Origin: Streptomyces sp. M92
GTDB taxonomy: Bacteria; Actinomycetota; Actinomycetes; Streptomycetales; Streptomycetaceae
Length of the DNA: 64,000 nucleotides
NCBI RefSeq assembly: GCF_028473745.1
Contig: NZ_CP101137.1
Coordinates: forward strand, 4,216,001-4,280,000
Direction of reading: 5' to 3'
Shown here: piece after piece, positions 1 to 9,714 of the stretch
How the letters are laid out: each line of letters begins with the position of its first letter
Position numbering within the stretch: position 1 is the stretch's first letter
The notes under the pieces: model-generated
Database searches by the model: none
Told to the model about the DNA's origin: nothing
What the model saw: the letters and a program-made list of their open reading frames with translations, nothing else
Made by a program: the position numbers and the translations under genes

Positions 1-1268
1 ATGTGCCGGGCGCCGTCCAGACCAACGGCACGTACCTGCAGATATACGACTGCTGGGGTGGGACCAATCAGCAGTGGACGCTGACTGACAGCCGGCAGCT
101 GACCGTGTACGGCGACAAGTGCCTGGATGTTCCCGGTCACGCCACCGCGCCCGGGACGCGGGTGCAGATCTGGAGCTGTTCCGGCGGCGCGAACCAGCAG
201 TGGAGGGTGAACTCCGACGGCACGGTCGTCGGCGTGGAGTCCGGGCTGTGCCTGGAGGTCGCGGGGGCCGGTACGGCCAACAGTACGGCGGTGCAGATCG
301 GCAGGTGCGGCGGCGGCAGCCACCAGAAGTGGTCCGGCCTGTCCGGGCCGCCGACGGACGGAACGTGCTCCCTGCCGTCGGCCTACAACTGGTCGTCGAC
401 GGGCGTGCTGGCGCAGCCGGCGAACGGGTGGGCGGCGGTCAAGGACTTCACCACCGTGACCCACAACGGCAAGCACTTGGTCTACGCGACGAACGTGTCG
501 GGATCGTCGTACGGCTCGATGATGTTCAGCCCCTTCACCGACTGGTCGGACATGGCGTCGGCGGGCCAGACTGGGATGAGCCAGGCCGCGGTGGCGCCCA
601 CGCTGTTCTACTTCGCCCCCAAGGACATCTGGGTGCTGGCGTACCAGTGGGGTTCGTGGCCCTTCATCTACCGCACCTCGAGCGACCCCACCAACCCCAA
701 CGGCTGGTCCGCTCCGCAGCCGCTGTTCACCGGCAGCATCTCCGGCTCCGACACCGGTCCCATCGACCAGACCCTGATCGCCGACGGACAGAACATGTAC
801 CTGTTCTTCGCGGGCGACAACGGAAAGATCTACCGGGCGAGCATGCCGATCGGGAACTTCCCGGGCAACTTCGGCTCGTCGTACACGACGATCATGAGTG
901 ACACCAAGGCCAACCTGTTCGAGGGCGTGCAGGTCTACAAGGTCCAGGGCCAGAACCAGTACCTCATGATCGTCGAGGCGATGGGCGCGAACGGACGCTA
1001 CTTCCGTTCCTTCACGGCCTCCAGCCTGAGTGGCTCGTGGACTCCGCAGGCCGCCACTGAGAGCAATCCCTTCGCGGGCAAGGCCAACAGCGGCGCCACC
1101 TGGACCAACGACATCAGCCACGGTGACCTGGTCCGCGCCAACCCCGACCAGACCATGACCATCGACCCCTGCAACCTGCAGTTCCTCTACCAGGGCAAGT
1201 CCCCGAACGCGGGCGGACCCTACGACCAACTGCCCTGGCGACCGGGCGTCCTCACCCTGCGGCGCTGA
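1..1268 (+). CDS. Secreted ricin-B lectin / GH62 alpha-L-arabinofuranosidase (5' end outside window)
   Basis: The reading frame is open at the left edge, so the signal peptide and true start lie upstream. The first ~110 visible residues form a ricin-type beta-trefoil carbohydrate-binding module, with repeated Q-x-W motifs (NQQW twice, then HQKW) and paired cysteines. From about residue 120 (CSLPSAYNWSSTG) to the end (PWRPGVLTLRR) the protein matches the GH62 family, which releases arabinofuranose side chains from arabinoxylan outside the cell. The domain order is the reverse of enzymes that carry the lectin at the C-terminus, but is common in Streptomyces. The GH62 domain is full length. Confidence 0.9.
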   Translation, partial: VPGAVQTNGTYLQIYDCWGGTNQQWTLTDSRQLTVYGDKCLDVPGHATAPGTRVQIWSCSGGANQQWRVNSDGTVVGVESGLCLEVAGAGTANSTAVQIGRCGGGSHQKWSGLSGPPTDGTCSLPSAYNWSSTGVLAQPANGWAAVKDFTTVTHNGKHLVYATNVSGSSYGSMMFSPFTDWSDMASAGQTGMSQAAVAPTLFYFAPKDIWVLAYQWGSWPFIYRTSSDPTNPNGWSAPQPLFTGSISGSDTGPIDQTLIADGQNMYLFFAGDNGKIYRASMPIGNFPGNFGSSYTTIMSDTKANLFEGVQVYKVQGQNQYLMIVEAMGANGRYFRSFTASSLSGSWTPQAATESNPFAGKANSGATWTNDISHGDLVRANPDQTMTIDPCNLQFLYQGKSPNAGGPYDQLPWRPGVLTLRR

Positions 1269-1844
1269 CCGCAGGGCGAGGAAGAGGACAACGCCCGGCG
1301 TCGCAAGGCGGCGACAGCCTCGCCCGCTCGTTGGGCGGCCGGCTGCTCAGGTTCGCGACGAAGTGCGGTGAAGCGGCGTGGGCAGCAGTGCGCGGGCGGC
1401 CACTGGACGCCAGAGCTTCCCTTCGGTGACCCGGCCGAACGCCTGGTCGCCGAAGTGGAGGCGAAGCCGGAGGCGCGCGGTGCCCCGCAGCTCGCCGAGC
1501 AGTGCCGACCGGGCTGTCGTCCGTGTCGTCGTTCCAGCGTCCGATCAGGCTGAGGTCTTCGACTGCGGCTCGGGGCCTTGCCTCCCGGCCCGCCACCGAC
1601 TGGACTCCACCATCGGCCCCTGAAACGAGCGCCCCTGACCACCACAGGGCAGGACCCCGACGATCACCACGCTGGGGTCCTTCTCCGGCCGAGACGGTTC
1701 CCCCAGTCCGTGGCCGGAGCCCTGCCAGCGCGCCGGTTGCCCGTCGGCGGCCTGCCAGGCCCAGTGAGGCGCATGCTTGCCGTGCCGACGTCTGTGCCGT
1801 CCCGCGCGCCTGGCACGATGGTTCCCAGGCAGCCGCCGCCGGCT
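1269..1844. other. No recognisable gene (decayed stretch)
   Basis: Several frames stay open here on both strands because of high GC, but none shows a ribosome-binding site plus a recognisable domain. On the minus strand around 1350-1560 one short frame has natural-looking composition (LLGELRGTARLRLHFGDQAFG), but it starts and stops without context. I treat the stretch as decayed DNA. Confidence 0.5.
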
Positions 1845-2230
1845 CCAAGGAGCAGGACGCCGTCTTCGTCGCCATCGAGTCTCTGGGCGAGCACTGGACG
1901 GTGAGGGCCGACATGATCACCGCCCCGCAGCAGGCCGTCGCGGACTCGGTGTACGACGCTTTCCGCGCGGCGGTCATCCAGACGATCCGCGTCGACGAGA
2001 TCCGCTCGGACTCCTCCGTGGGGCCGGTCTGCTTCGTACTGCACGACGTGGCAGACGAGAGCCGGGCCCGCACACTCGCAGCCGCCCTGCACCCCGCCCT
2101 GTACGGAAACCTGGCGTCGCTCGCCCGCGCGATGCCTACCGCATCTTGGCCAGCCGCCTTCAGGACTCCAAGATCATCTCGTGGCGGCTTCCGAGCTCGC
2201 CTTGGCTGGACCCCGCCCTGGCCTCTCCCT
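1845..2230 (+). pseudogene. Relic of an unknown protein, frameshifted
   Basis: One frame gives a natural-looking helical sequence with strong G/C third positions (EQDAVFVAIESLGEHW, then FRAAVIQTIRVDEIRSD and PVCFVLHDVADESRA). Near 2120-2135 the coding signal moves to another frame (RDAYRILASRLQDSKIISW) and is lost by about 2230. No start codon with a ribosome-binding site is visible upstream. I do not recognise the family. The evidence is codon bias and continuity across the frame change only. Confidence 0.35.
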
Positions 2231-2339
2231 GTCCGGCCGCCGGCGTCATCGGATCGTCCCGGACACCCGTTGTGGTGCCCCGACCATGTCGGGAGTAGGT
2301 AATGGATCACCCTGTCCGCTCTCCGGGTACCGTCAGGGT

Positions 2340-4025
2340 ATGAGTCATCCGCACCCCGAGCTGAAAGCCGCCCCGCCCCTTCCCGAAGGAGGGCTGCGCG
2401 TCATCGCCCTGGGCGGCCTAGGCGAGATCGGCCGCAACATGACCGTCTTCGAGCACGCGGGCAAGCTGCTCATCGTCGACTGCGGGGTGCTGTTCCCGGA
2501 GGAGACCCAGCCTGGCGTGGACGTGATCCTTCCGGATTTCACCTCGATCCGGGACCGGTTGGACGACGTCGTGGCCGTGGTACTCACCCATGGCCACGAG
2601 GACCACATCGGCGGCGTGCCGTACCTGCTGCGCGAGCGGTCCGACATTCCGGTCGTCGGCTCCAAGCTGACGCTGGCGTTCCTGGAGGCCAAACTCAAGG
2701 AACATGGCATCCGGCCGCGCACGGTGCGGGTGCGGGAGGGTGACCGGCGTGGCTTCGGGCCCTTCGACTGCGAGTTCGTGGCGGTCAACCACTCCATCCC
2801 GGACAGCCTCGCGGTCGCGATCCGCACCCCGGCCGGGATGGTGCTGCACACAGGCGACTTCAAGATGGACCAGTTCCCTCTCGACGACCGGATCACCGAT
2901 CTGCGCGCCTTCGCCCGTCTCGGCGAGGAGGGCGTGGACCTGTTCCTCACCGACTCCACCAACGCCGAAGTGCCCGGCTTCACCACCTCCGAGCGTGAGC
3001 TGAACCCGGCGATCGAGCAGGTGATGCGGACCGCGCCGCGCCGGGTTATCGTCTCCAGCTTCGCCAGTCACGTGCACCGTATCCAGCAGGTCCTGGACGC
3101 CGCCCACCAGCACGGCCGCAAGGTCGCCTTCGTCGGCCGGTCGATGGTCCGCAACATGGGCATTGCCCGTGACCTGGGTTATCTGAAGGTCCCGTCCGGT
3201 CTGGTCGTGACCACGAAGGAGCTGGAGAAGCTTCCGGACCACAAGATCACTCTGGTGTGCACCGGCTCCCAGGGCGAACCGATGGCCGCGCTGTCACGGA
3301 TGGCCAACCGCGACCACATGATCCGCATCGGCAAGGGCGACACCGTCCTGCTCGCCAGCTCCCTCATCCCCGGCAACGAGAACGCCATCTACCGGGTGAT
3401 CAACGGACTCACCCGGTGGGGCGCCCACGTGGTCCACAAGGGCAACGCCAAGGTGCACGTCTCCGGACACGCCAGCGCCGGCGAACTCGTCTACTGCTAC
3501 AACATCGTCAAACCCCGCAACGTCATGCCCGTGCACGGCGAATGGCGCCACCTGCGGGCCAACGGCGACCTCGCCATCCGTACCGGCGTCGACCCAGACC
3601 GGGTCGTCATCGCCGAGGACGGCGTCGTCGTCGACCTCGTCGACGGGCGCGCATCCATCACCGGCAAGGTCCCCGCCGGCAACGTCTACGTGGACGGCAC
3701 GGAAGTCGGCGGTGCCACCGAAGCGTCCCTCAAGGACCGCCTCACCCTCGCCGCCGAGGGCGTGCTCACGGTGGTGGCGATCGTCGACGCGGACACCGGC
3801 GCCCTCGCCGAGGCCCCCGACTTCCTGGCCCGGGGATTCGTCCACGACGACACCACGTTCGAGCCGGTCATCCCCGTCATCGAGAAGACCCTGGCCACCG
3901 CGGCCGAGGAGGGCGTCGGAGACGCGCGCCAACTCGAACAACTCCTCGCCCGCGCCGTGGCGAACTGGGCGTTCCGCACCTACCGCCGCAAGCCCCTCAT
4001 CATCCCCGTCATCATCGATGCCTGA
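2340..4025 (+). CDS. rnj: Ribonuclease J (metallo-beta-lactamase/beta-CASP RNase)
   Basis: This 561-residue protein has the full RNase J architecture and normal length. An N-terminal metallo-beta-lactamase fold carries the zinc motif THGHEDHIGG near residue 80 and further ligands (HSIPDS, HTGDFK). A beta-CASP domain follows (VSSFASHVHRIQQ; GSQGEPMAAL), then the motif SGHASAGEL, the MPVHGEWRHL zinc/RNA site and a C-terminal dimerisation domain. It acts in cytoplasmic mRNA decay and rRNA/RNA processing as a 5'-3' exo- and endonuclease. I chose the ATG at 2340 because RNase J homology begins there. The frame runs 53 codons further upstream but that extension has no family similarity. In-frame upstream sequence overlaps the relic before it. 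It is transcribed alone and ends at a strong hairpin. Confidence 0.95.
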   Translation: MSHPHPELKAAPPLPEGGLRVIALGGLGEIGRNMTVFEHAGKLLIVDCGVLFPEETQPGVDVILPDFTSIRDRLDDVVAVVLTHGHEDHIGGVPYLLRERSDIPVVGSKLTLAFLEAKLKEHGIRPRTVRVREGDRRGFGPFDCEFVAVNHSIPDSLAVAIRTPAGMVLHTGDFKMDQFPLDDRITDLRAFARLGEEGVDLFLTDSTNAEVPGFTTSERELNPAIEQVMRTAPRRVIVSSFASHVHRIQQVLDAAHQHGRKVAFVGRSMVRNMGIARDLGYLKVPSGLVVTTKELEKLPDHKITLVCTGSQGEPMAALSRMANRDHMIRIGKGDTVLLASSLIPGNENAIYRVINGLTRWGAHVVHKGNAKVHVSGHASAGELVYCYNIVKPRNVMPVHGEWRHLRANGDLAIRTGVDPDRVVIAEDGVVVDLVDGRASITGKVPAGNVYVDGTEVGGATEASLKDRLTLAAEGVLTVVAIVDADTGALAEAPDFLARGFVHDDTTFEPVIPVIEKTLATAAEEGVGDARQLEQLLARAVANWAFRTYRRKPLIIPVIIDA

Positions 4026-4107
4026 GCCACACCCGGGCAGGAGTCCAGGGGCGGACGCCGACGTGCGCGAGGTGAGACCCGGCGACGAGTCGGTCCTGGT
4101 GTCCAGC

Positions 4108-4138
4108 CTCATGACCGGCCCGATGGGCCGGTGATGAG
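4108..4138 (+). terminator. Transcription terminator hairpin after RNase J
   Basis: A 14-bp inverted repeat (CTCATGACCGGCCC with GGGCCGGTGATGAG, one mismatch) surrounds a 3-nt loop, 83 nt after the rnj stop. It lacks a long U tract, as is usual for Streptomyces terminators. Confidence 0.7.
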
Positions 4139-4461
4139 ACTGGCATCCCGCGGCACATCCAGCAGCCGACCTGCCGCCGGGGCAGCAACATGACGGCCAC
4201 GGGCGTCAGAAACGCGGAAAACCCGGTTTACCGGCCAAAGGAGGAGAGAATGTCCGTCAGACATGACGCTCATTTGACCCTCCGGCCGCCTCACAGCCCG
4301 TGCCCAAGGCAGGAAAACCGGATGTGACCTGCAGACCCTCCTTGCGTCCACACACCTTGCGTCGTGTTTACGATGGCGTACCACGTGGAGTACGTGGTGC
4401 TTCTGGAGCCTGCGGACAAGGGCGCCTGACCTCGGGTTCGTGAGCCAGGCGCTTGCAACAG
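4139..4461. other. Intergenic region with a 7-bp operator-like palindrome
   Basis: There is no clear gene. A perfect inverted repeat ACCACGT-5-ACGTGGT lies at 4380-4398, inside a tiny ATG frame (4373-4429, beginning MAYHVEYVVLLEP). The palindrome could be a regulator site, and the tiny frame may be chance. The region lies between the convergent 3' ends of rnj and the desaturase. Confidence 0.4.
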
Positions 4462-5589
4462 TCAGGCGGTGGCCAGCTCCTGCTCACGGTCCGGCGTTCT
4501 GACCCCGGCAGTGGGCTTCTTGCTGTTCGGCAGCGAGAGCCGCAAGACCTTGCGCCAGGCGGAGAACACCTGCTTGGGCAGCGGCCCGGTGACGTACTCC
4601 AGCTCGTACTTCTCGAACAGCGCGCGCACCTTCACCGCGACCTCGGCGTACCGGTTGCTCGGCAGGTCCGGGAACAGGTGGTGCTCGATCTGGTGCGACA
4701 GGTTGCCCGTCATGAAGTGCATGGCCCTGCTGCCGCTGATGTTCGCCGAGCCCATCATCTGGCGCAGGTACCACTGGCCGCGCGTCTCGCCCTTGATCGA
4801 CCGGCGCTCGAAGACCTGCACGCCCTCGGGGAAGTGCCCGCACATGATCACCGAGTGGGACCAGAGGTTGCGCACCAGGTTCGCGGTGAACGTCGCGGCG
4901 AGCGTGGGGAGGAACGACGGGCCCGACAGCAGCGGGTGGATCACGTAGTCCTTGAGCACCTGCTTGCGGATCTTGCGGCCGACGGCCTTGGCCCGCGCGC
5001 GGAACTCCGGGTTCCTGCGGCGGTGCTTGCTCAGGTTCTTGCCGAGCTCCAGGTCGTACGCTGCGATGCCGTACTCGAAGAAGCAGGCGTTGAGGAAGTT
5101 CCACAGCGGCTGCCCGAGGTGGAACGGGTGCCACGCCTGGTCCTCGTCCACGCGCATGATGCCGTAGCCGAGGTCGTTGTCCTTGCCGATCACGTTCGTG
5201 TACTTGTGGTGCAGCTCGTTGTGCGAGTGCTTCCACTGGTCGGACGGCGAGACGTGATCCCATTCCCAGGTGGTGGAGTGGATCTTCGGGTCCCGCATCC
5301 AGTCCCACTGGCCGTGCAGGATGTTGTGGCCGATCTCCATGTTGTCCATGATCTTTGCCGCGGACAGCCCGGCGGTGCCGAGCAGCCACGCGGGCGGGAA
5401 GAACGAGAACAGCAGCACGCCCCGGCTGACCAGCTCGAGCTTGCGCTGCGCCGCGATGACCTTGCGGATGTACGCGGCGTCCTTCTCTCCGCGGCCGGCG
5501 ATCACCTCGTCGCGGATCGCGTCCAGCTCGCGGCCGAGTTCCTCGATCTGCTCCGCGGTCAGGTGGGCGGTGGGGTCGATGGCGGTCAA
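4462..5589 (-). CDS. Membrane fatty-acid (acyl-CoA) desaturase, DesA3-like
   Basis: This 375-residue integral-membrane di-iron desaturase has the three histidine clusters of the family: GHNILHG (~residue 75), HSHNELHHKY (~110) and HQIEHHLFP (~300). Hydrophobic segments lie between them. It introduces a double bond into membrane acyl chains using O2 and electrons from a reductase. The likely start is TTG at 5589, preceded by GGTAGGAAC, and lies only 7 nt after the stop of the upstream ferredoxin-reductase gene, so the two form one operon. This pairing resembles mycobacterial DesA3 with its reductase Rv3230c. The divergent PucR-type gene is the obvious candidate regulator. Confidence 0.9.
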   Translation of the reverse strand: MTAIDPTAHLTAEQIEELGRELDAIRDEVIAGRGEKDAAYIRKVIAAQRKLELVSRGVLLFSFFPPAWLLGTAGLSAAKIMDNMEIGHNILHGQWDWMRDPKIHSTTWEWDHVSPSDQWKHSHNELHHKYTNVIGKDNDLGYGIMRVDEDQAWHPFHLGQPLWNFLNACFFEYGIAAYDLELGKNLSKHRRRNPEFRARAKAVGRKIRKQVLKDYVIHPLLSGPSFLPTLAATFTANLVRNLWSHSVIMCGHFPEGVQVFERRSIKGETRGQWYLRQMMGSANISGSRAMHFMTGNLSHQIEHHLFPDLPSNRYAEVAVKVRALFEKYELEYVTGPLPKQVFSAWRKVLRLSLPNSKKPTAGVRTPDREQELATA

Positions 5590-5596
5590 GCTGTTC

Positions 5597-6652
5597 CTAC
5601 CGTTCGATGTCGCAGGGGCCCGCCGCGGCGGACACGCAGGTCTGGATGAGGACGCCCGGCTCGGCCTCGGTGATCTCGCCGGTGCGCAGGTCTCGCACGG
5701 CGCCCGCCTTGAGCGGCGTAGTGCAGCCGAAGCAGATGCCCATGCGGCACCCGGAGGGCATGAGCACGCCCGCCTCTTCGCCGACGTCGAGCAACGGCTT
5801 GGCGCCGTCCGCGTCGGCACTCTTGCCGGTGGCGCTGAACGTGACCTCGCCGCCATCACCGGCGACGACGATGCTGGGACGGAACCGCTCGGTGTGCAGA
5901 CGGTCCTGGAGGCCGTGTGTGCTCCAGTGCTCCTCGGCGGCGTCGAGCAGGCCCGCGGGCCCGCAGGCCCAGGTCTCGCGCTCGGCCCAGTCGGGCACGA
6001 GTTCGTCGAGACGGGCGATGTCGAGCATGCCGTCCCTGGCGGTGTGCACCTCGGTGAGCCGCAGCTTCTTGTCCGCGACCAGGTCATGCAGTTCCTTGCG
6101 GAAGATCACGTCTTGCGGCTGTGGCGCGCAGTGGACCATGACGACGTCGTCGAACTCGATGTCGCGCAGCATGCCCATCACGGGCGTGATACCGCTGCCG
6201 GCCGTCAGGTAGAGCACCTTGGCGGGCTTGGCCTGCGGCAGCACGAAGTCACCGGTCGCCTGGTCGAGCTGGATCAACGTGCCCGGTCTCGTCCTGCGGA
6301 CCAGGTGGTTGCTGACCTTGCCGTCCGGGATCGCCTTCACGGTGATCGTGACGCGGCCGTCCTGACGGTTCGACGGCGAGGTGATGGAGTAGGCACGCCA
6401 CAGGCGCACCCCGTCGACGTCGACCCCGATCCGCACGTACTGACCGGCTGTGTGGCCGCGCCAGCCCCGTCCCGGCCTGATCACGACAGTCGCGGCGTCA
6501 CTCGTCTCGGGGTGCACGGCCTCGATGCGCCCCCGCAGGTCGGCGCCCGCACGCAGTGGGTTGACCAGGTCGAGGTAGTCCGACGGCAGCAGCGGCGTCG
6601 TGACCATCTCCAGCAGTTTCCACGCCCTGCTGCGAAGGGCTGCACTCGTCAT
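5597..6652 (-). CDS. Ferredoxin reductase (FAD / NAD(P) / 2Fe-2S), electron donor to desaturase
   Basis: This 351-residue three-domain reductase has an FAD domain with the RAYSITSP motif (~110), an NAD(P)-binding domain (LTAGSGITPVMGML ~165; ACGPAGLLDAAE ~245) and a C-terminal plant-type 2Fe-2S domain with the cysteines of GCRMGICFGC and a fourth in IQTC. It passes electrons from NAD(P)H through FAD and iron-sulfur to a partner oxygenase. The partner is very probably the desaturase whose start lies 7 nt downstream. The ATG at 6652 has GGAG three bases upstream. Its promoter lies in the 87-nt gap facing the PucR-type gene. Confidence 0.9.
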   Translation of the reverse strand: MTSAALRSRAWKLLEMVTTPLLPSDYLDLVNPLRAGADLRGRIEAVHPETSDAATVVIRPGRGWRGHTAGQYVRIGVDVDGVRLWRAYSITSPSNRQDGRVTITVKAIPDGKVSNHLVRRTRPGTLIQLDQATGDFVLPQAKPAKVLYLTAGSGITPVMGMLRDIEFDDVVMVHCAPQPQDVIFRKELHDLVADKKLRLTEVHTARDGMLDIARLDELVPDWAERETWACGPAGLLDAAEEHWSTHGLQDRLHTERFRPSIVVAGDGGEVTFSATGKSADADGAKPLLDVGEEAGVLMPSGCRMGICFGCTTPLKAGAVRDLRTGEITEAEPGVLIQTCVSAAAGPCDIER

Positions 6653-6739
6653 GACTCCAGCTTGCTGTGTCTTGAGGCGTAAAGTCCTGACCGTAGGACG
6701 TGAATCTGGCGGGTGGAATTGTTCGCAGGGAATAAAAAC

Positions 6740-7879
6740 GTGAGTCGTACAACCCAGAGGGCCAGCGAACTGGCCCTGGATGAGACGACGGTCACCGCAC
6801 TTCGGGCCGCGCTGAGGGCCACCGCCGACGAGGTCGTCCAGGTGATCATCGACGAGGTCCCTCCCTACGCCAACGCCCTTTCGGGCAGCATGGGCGGCAC
6901 CATCCGCCGAGCCGTTCGCACCGCCCTCGGGCACTACCTGGACCTCGCGAGCGGGAACGCCACGGGCGGCGACGGCGGTGACGCGGCCTACGAGCTGGGC
7001 CGCGGTGAGGTGCGCGACGGCCGTTCGATGGACGCCCTGCTCAGCGCCTACCGCGTCGGCGCCCGCGTGGCCTGGCGATGCCTGGCAGCGGGCGCCGTGT
7101 CCGCGGGTCTGCCCGCCGCCGAGGTCGCCAAGTTCGCCGAGCTGACCTTCGCCTACATCGACGAGCTCTCCGCGGCGAGCGCCGCGGGCCACGCCGACGA
7201 ACTGGCCGCCCGGGGCCGGGCCCACGAGCGTCACCTGGAACACCTGGCCCGCGACCTCCTCGCCGGCGCGAGTCCGGACGTGCTGCTGGCCTCCGCTCAA
7301 CGGGCCGGATGGCAGCCTCCGGCTACGCTGACCGCGATCCTGCTGCCCGCCGCCCAGGCCCGGCCTGCCTACCGCATGCTCGACCAGAGCACCCTCGTCC
7401 TCGACGATCAGCCGGACGCCACCGGTGTGCTGCTCGTCCCCGATGCCGACCGATCACATCTCTTGCGGCAGCTGACCGACCGCACCGCCGTGGTCGGCCC
7501 GGCCCGGCCATGGACTCGTGCGTCCGCCTCGTACGCACGAGCCGCACGCGCGCGCTCCCTCTCCTCCGATATCCGCGACACCGAGGACCACCTGCCCGAG
7601 CTGGTGCTGAGCGCCGACGTGGACGCGTTCGCAGACCTGCGTGCCCGAGCCCTCGCACCGCTCGGGACCTTGCCTGTCGCAACCGCACGGCGGCTGGAGG
7701 AGACGTTGCGTGCGTGGTTGCTGCACCAGGGCAGGCGGGACGAGGTGGCGGCGGCGTTGTTCGTCCACCCCCAGACCGTCCGGTACCGGATGTCGCAGCT
7801 GCGGGAGCTGTTTCCGGATCTCGCATCACCACATCGGGTCCTTGAACTGACGCTGGCGGTCGGTCTTCGGGTCGGCTGA
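6740..7879 (+). CDS. PucR/CdaR-type transcriptional regulator
   Basis: This protein of about 379 residues ends in the PucR C-terminal helix-turn-helix (RRDEVAAALFVHPQTVRYRMSQLRELF, split here as DEVAAALFVHPQTVRYR and neighbours), after a central GGDEF-like/PucR region and an N-terminal helical sensor-like region. I prefer the GTG at 6740, which has AGGGA 8 nt upstream. A GTG at 6713 is in frame and would add nine residues. It is transcribed away from the reductase-desaturase operon across a short shared promoter region, which suggests control of membrane-lipid unsaturation. The effector is unknown. Confidence 0.8.
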   Translation: MSRTTQRASELALDETTVTALRAALRATADEVVQVIIDEVPPYANALSGSMGGTIRRAVRTALGHYLDLASGNATGGDGGDAAYELGRGEVRDGRSMDALLSAYRVGARVAWRCLAAGAVSAGLPAAEVAKFAELTFAYIDELSAASAAGHADELAARGRAHERHLEHLARDLLAGASPDVLLASAQRAGWQPPATLTAILLPAAQARPAYRMLDQSTLVLDDQPDATGVLLVPDADRSHLLRQLTDRTAVVGPARPWTRASASYARAARARSLSSDIRDTEDHLPELVLSADVDAFADLRARALAPLGTLPVATARRLEETLRAWLLHQGRRDEVAAALFVHPQTVRYRMSQLRELFPDLASPHRVLELTLAVGLRVG

Positions 7880-7934
7880 CGCGTACTTCGACCGTCCACG
7901 AGCTCCCGGCGGATCTTGGCATCGTCCTCGGTGT

Positions 7935-8595
7935 CTACCGGTGCCCGCTCGGCGACCAGCCCGGCGCCGGCGGGAACGTACGAGGCATCACCGGTCCGAG
8001 CTCGTCGGCGCGGATGACCGTCGCGCCTTCGGGCGGGCAGGTGCAGAGCTCGATGATCCTGGTCCCTTTCCCTCGAAGTCCGCGTCCTTCGAGCGGGTCC
8101 AGGACCGGGTGCGGCGCCAGCGCACGCCTTCGGCGAGCAGGATCCCGCGGACCTGGCTGCGGCAGGTGGCGATACCCAGTCGCCCGGCCTCGGAAGTCAG
8201 TGAGTCAAGGGTCCACTGCGGCGGCTCTGATTCATCCGTCGCGGCCGGCTCCCCGTCGGCCTGCACGGTCAGCCGACCCGGCGCAGCCTGTCTGACCAGT
8301 CCGATGATCCTTGAACGCTCCGCTTCGGTGATCCGCCGCTTGCGGCCCTGACCGCCCAGGTCTTCCAGCCCGTCCAGGCCCGAGCGGTGAAGCGGTGCAG
8401 CCAGCGGCGGACCGTCATGGGGCTGCACCTGAGCTCATCCGCAATGGCCGGCACTCGCTGCCCGGACCAGCTCAGCACGACCATCCGAGCCCGCACCACC
8501 AGAGCACACGGCGCCTTGCGCGCTCGCGACAACCGACGTACGACCTGCTGCTCGTTCTCATCACGGCTCGGCCGTGCTCGTAACACCACCGTCCA
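7935..8595 (-). pseudogene. IS630-family transposase, 3'-truncated with two frameshifts
   Basis: Read on the minus strand, the N-terminal helix-turn-helix part (RVPAIADELRCSPMTVRRWL) is followed by a lost base near 8375 that shifts the frame into GLEDLGGQGRKRRITEAER. A second shift near 8060 leads to the DDE region (RIIELCTCPPEGATV; DELGPVMPRTFPPAPGW). The frame then stops at 7935, where the IS630 domain should continue for about 150 residues. The element is dead. The sequence GCAGCCGCAGGTCA just outside its 5' end (around 8655) also occurs near 15745, beside the other IS630 relic. Confidence 0.8.
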
Positions 8596-8672
8596 GCACC
8601 CGCCCCCGAGTGACCGAACCACCCCGCCATCAGGACATATACCCAGCGAAAGAGGAACCCGGCAGCCGCAGG

Positions 8673-8903
8673 TCAGTGTGGAGTTCCGCCGCAGTCGGAC
8701 GCTTGTCGCCAGTCGTGCTTGACGTGGGTGAGGAAGAAGTCCCGGACGTCCTGTGCGAACAACTCCGGCACTTCCATCGCAGCGAAGTGGCCGCCGCGTT
8801 CGAACTCGGACCAATGCCTGATGTCGTACAGCCGCTCGGCCAGCGGTCGCACCGACTGCGTGAGTGCGTCGGGCCGGGCCCCAGTGTGCGGCGGGGCAGT
8901 CAC
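8673..8903 (-). pseudogene. C-terminal fragment of an epoxide hydrolase (alpha/beta hydrolase)
   Basis: The frame carries the family's catalytic-histidine segment (HWSEFERGGHFAAMEVPELF), with the active-site His in RGGHF. That segment is the last ~45 residues of EphB-type epoxide hydrolases. The preceding ~300 residues, including the nucleophile Asp, are absent. It is a 3' remnant. Confidence 0.7.
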
Positions 8904-8988
8904 ACGAGCATCGTATGGGTGGCTCTGCGGTGCACAGATGCGACAGGAAGGGCCCGGCGCCAGTGGCGTGGTGTCGGGCTGGCCTTGT

Positions 8989-9180
8989 TCACGGATAGCG
9001 GATGTGACTCAAGGGAAGTTGGACCAGAGCCGCGTTTCCCCTGTTTCGGGTGACGGGGTCGGAGATTGCGGCGAAGGCGCGGGCCATGTCGCGAGCGCGG
9101 GCGATGTCGGCGGGCCTGCCGTCTTCCACCACCACGGCCCTCGCAGTGGACGCGGTACCGGTTGTTTCCCTCTCGTCCAT
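8989..9180 (-). pseudogene. Truncated N-terminus, possibly an anti-sigma-like ATP-binding protein
   Basis: An ATG at 9180 with AGGAGG about 12 nt upstream opens a 63-codon frame (MDERETTGTAST, then ARDMARAFAAISDPV and GNAALV). The composition resembles the start of Streptomyces HATPase_c 'ATP-binding' proteins, just before their N-box. The frame then changes character and stops. The family assignment is tentative. Confidence 0.35.
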
Positions 9181-9714
9181 GCGCAAAGCACCCCTCCTGG
9201 TCGGTTGCACCGTCGAGTCGGGCTTGTGCCCAGCGGTCGGTCTTCAACCAGCCAGGTACCTCTTCCGGGCGTAGAAGCGACAGAATCACCGGACCCCCGG
9301 GTGGAGTAAAACTGTTGTGGTCGCTGTAGACATTGCTGCTGCCGGAGGCTAGTGTTTTCGTCGTAGCCAAGAAGTCGATGGGTACGGCAGACACGAACTG
9401 CCGCGCAACAGGTGGAAGGAGCGGCACGGCAGCGGAGTGGCGGAGCCGGAAGTGATGGTTCCTCCGCTGGTTGCCGGGCCGAGCGGCCCCAGGGGCCGCA
9501 CAGCAGGACAGATGGATCAACCGCAACAGGTAAGGAGCGAGACGCCATCAGGATCGCCCGGGCGAGGAAGCAGTCCGCCCGGGTACCGCAGGCCCCGGAT
9601 TGGAGGTGGTCCCCGGTCACGCATCCGCGATCCCCGCAGCCCCGCCCTCCCGGGTGGACCGCAGCGGACAAAGAAGGTCGGCTAATGTCAGTCGGCAGAT
9701 GGTGTTGAAAGCTC
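9181..9714. other. No recognisable gene
   Basis: Open frames on both strands lack recognisable domains. The best plus-strand frame (9437-9685) is proline/glycine-rich low complexity and may be chance. I see nothing else that I can support. Confidence 0.5.

Noticed and set aside
1252..2310. Long minus-strand open frame (352 codons)
   Set aside because: It lacks a ribosome-binding site and domains and has shadow-frame codon usage. It is open only because of GC content.
4373..4429. 19-codon frame over the ACCACGT palindrome as a gene
   Set aside because: There is no ribosome-binding site or conservation evidence. The palindrome alone is a better explanation.
4453..5649. Plus-strand open frame across the desaturase gene
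   Set aside because: It is the antisense of a well-supported desaturase, and its Ala/Val/Arg/Gln-rich composition is typical of a shadow.
5597..7300. N-terminally extended ferredoxin reductase (567 codons)
   Set aside because: The extension is antisense to the PucR gene. The ATG at 6652 has a ribosome-binding site and begins the domain.
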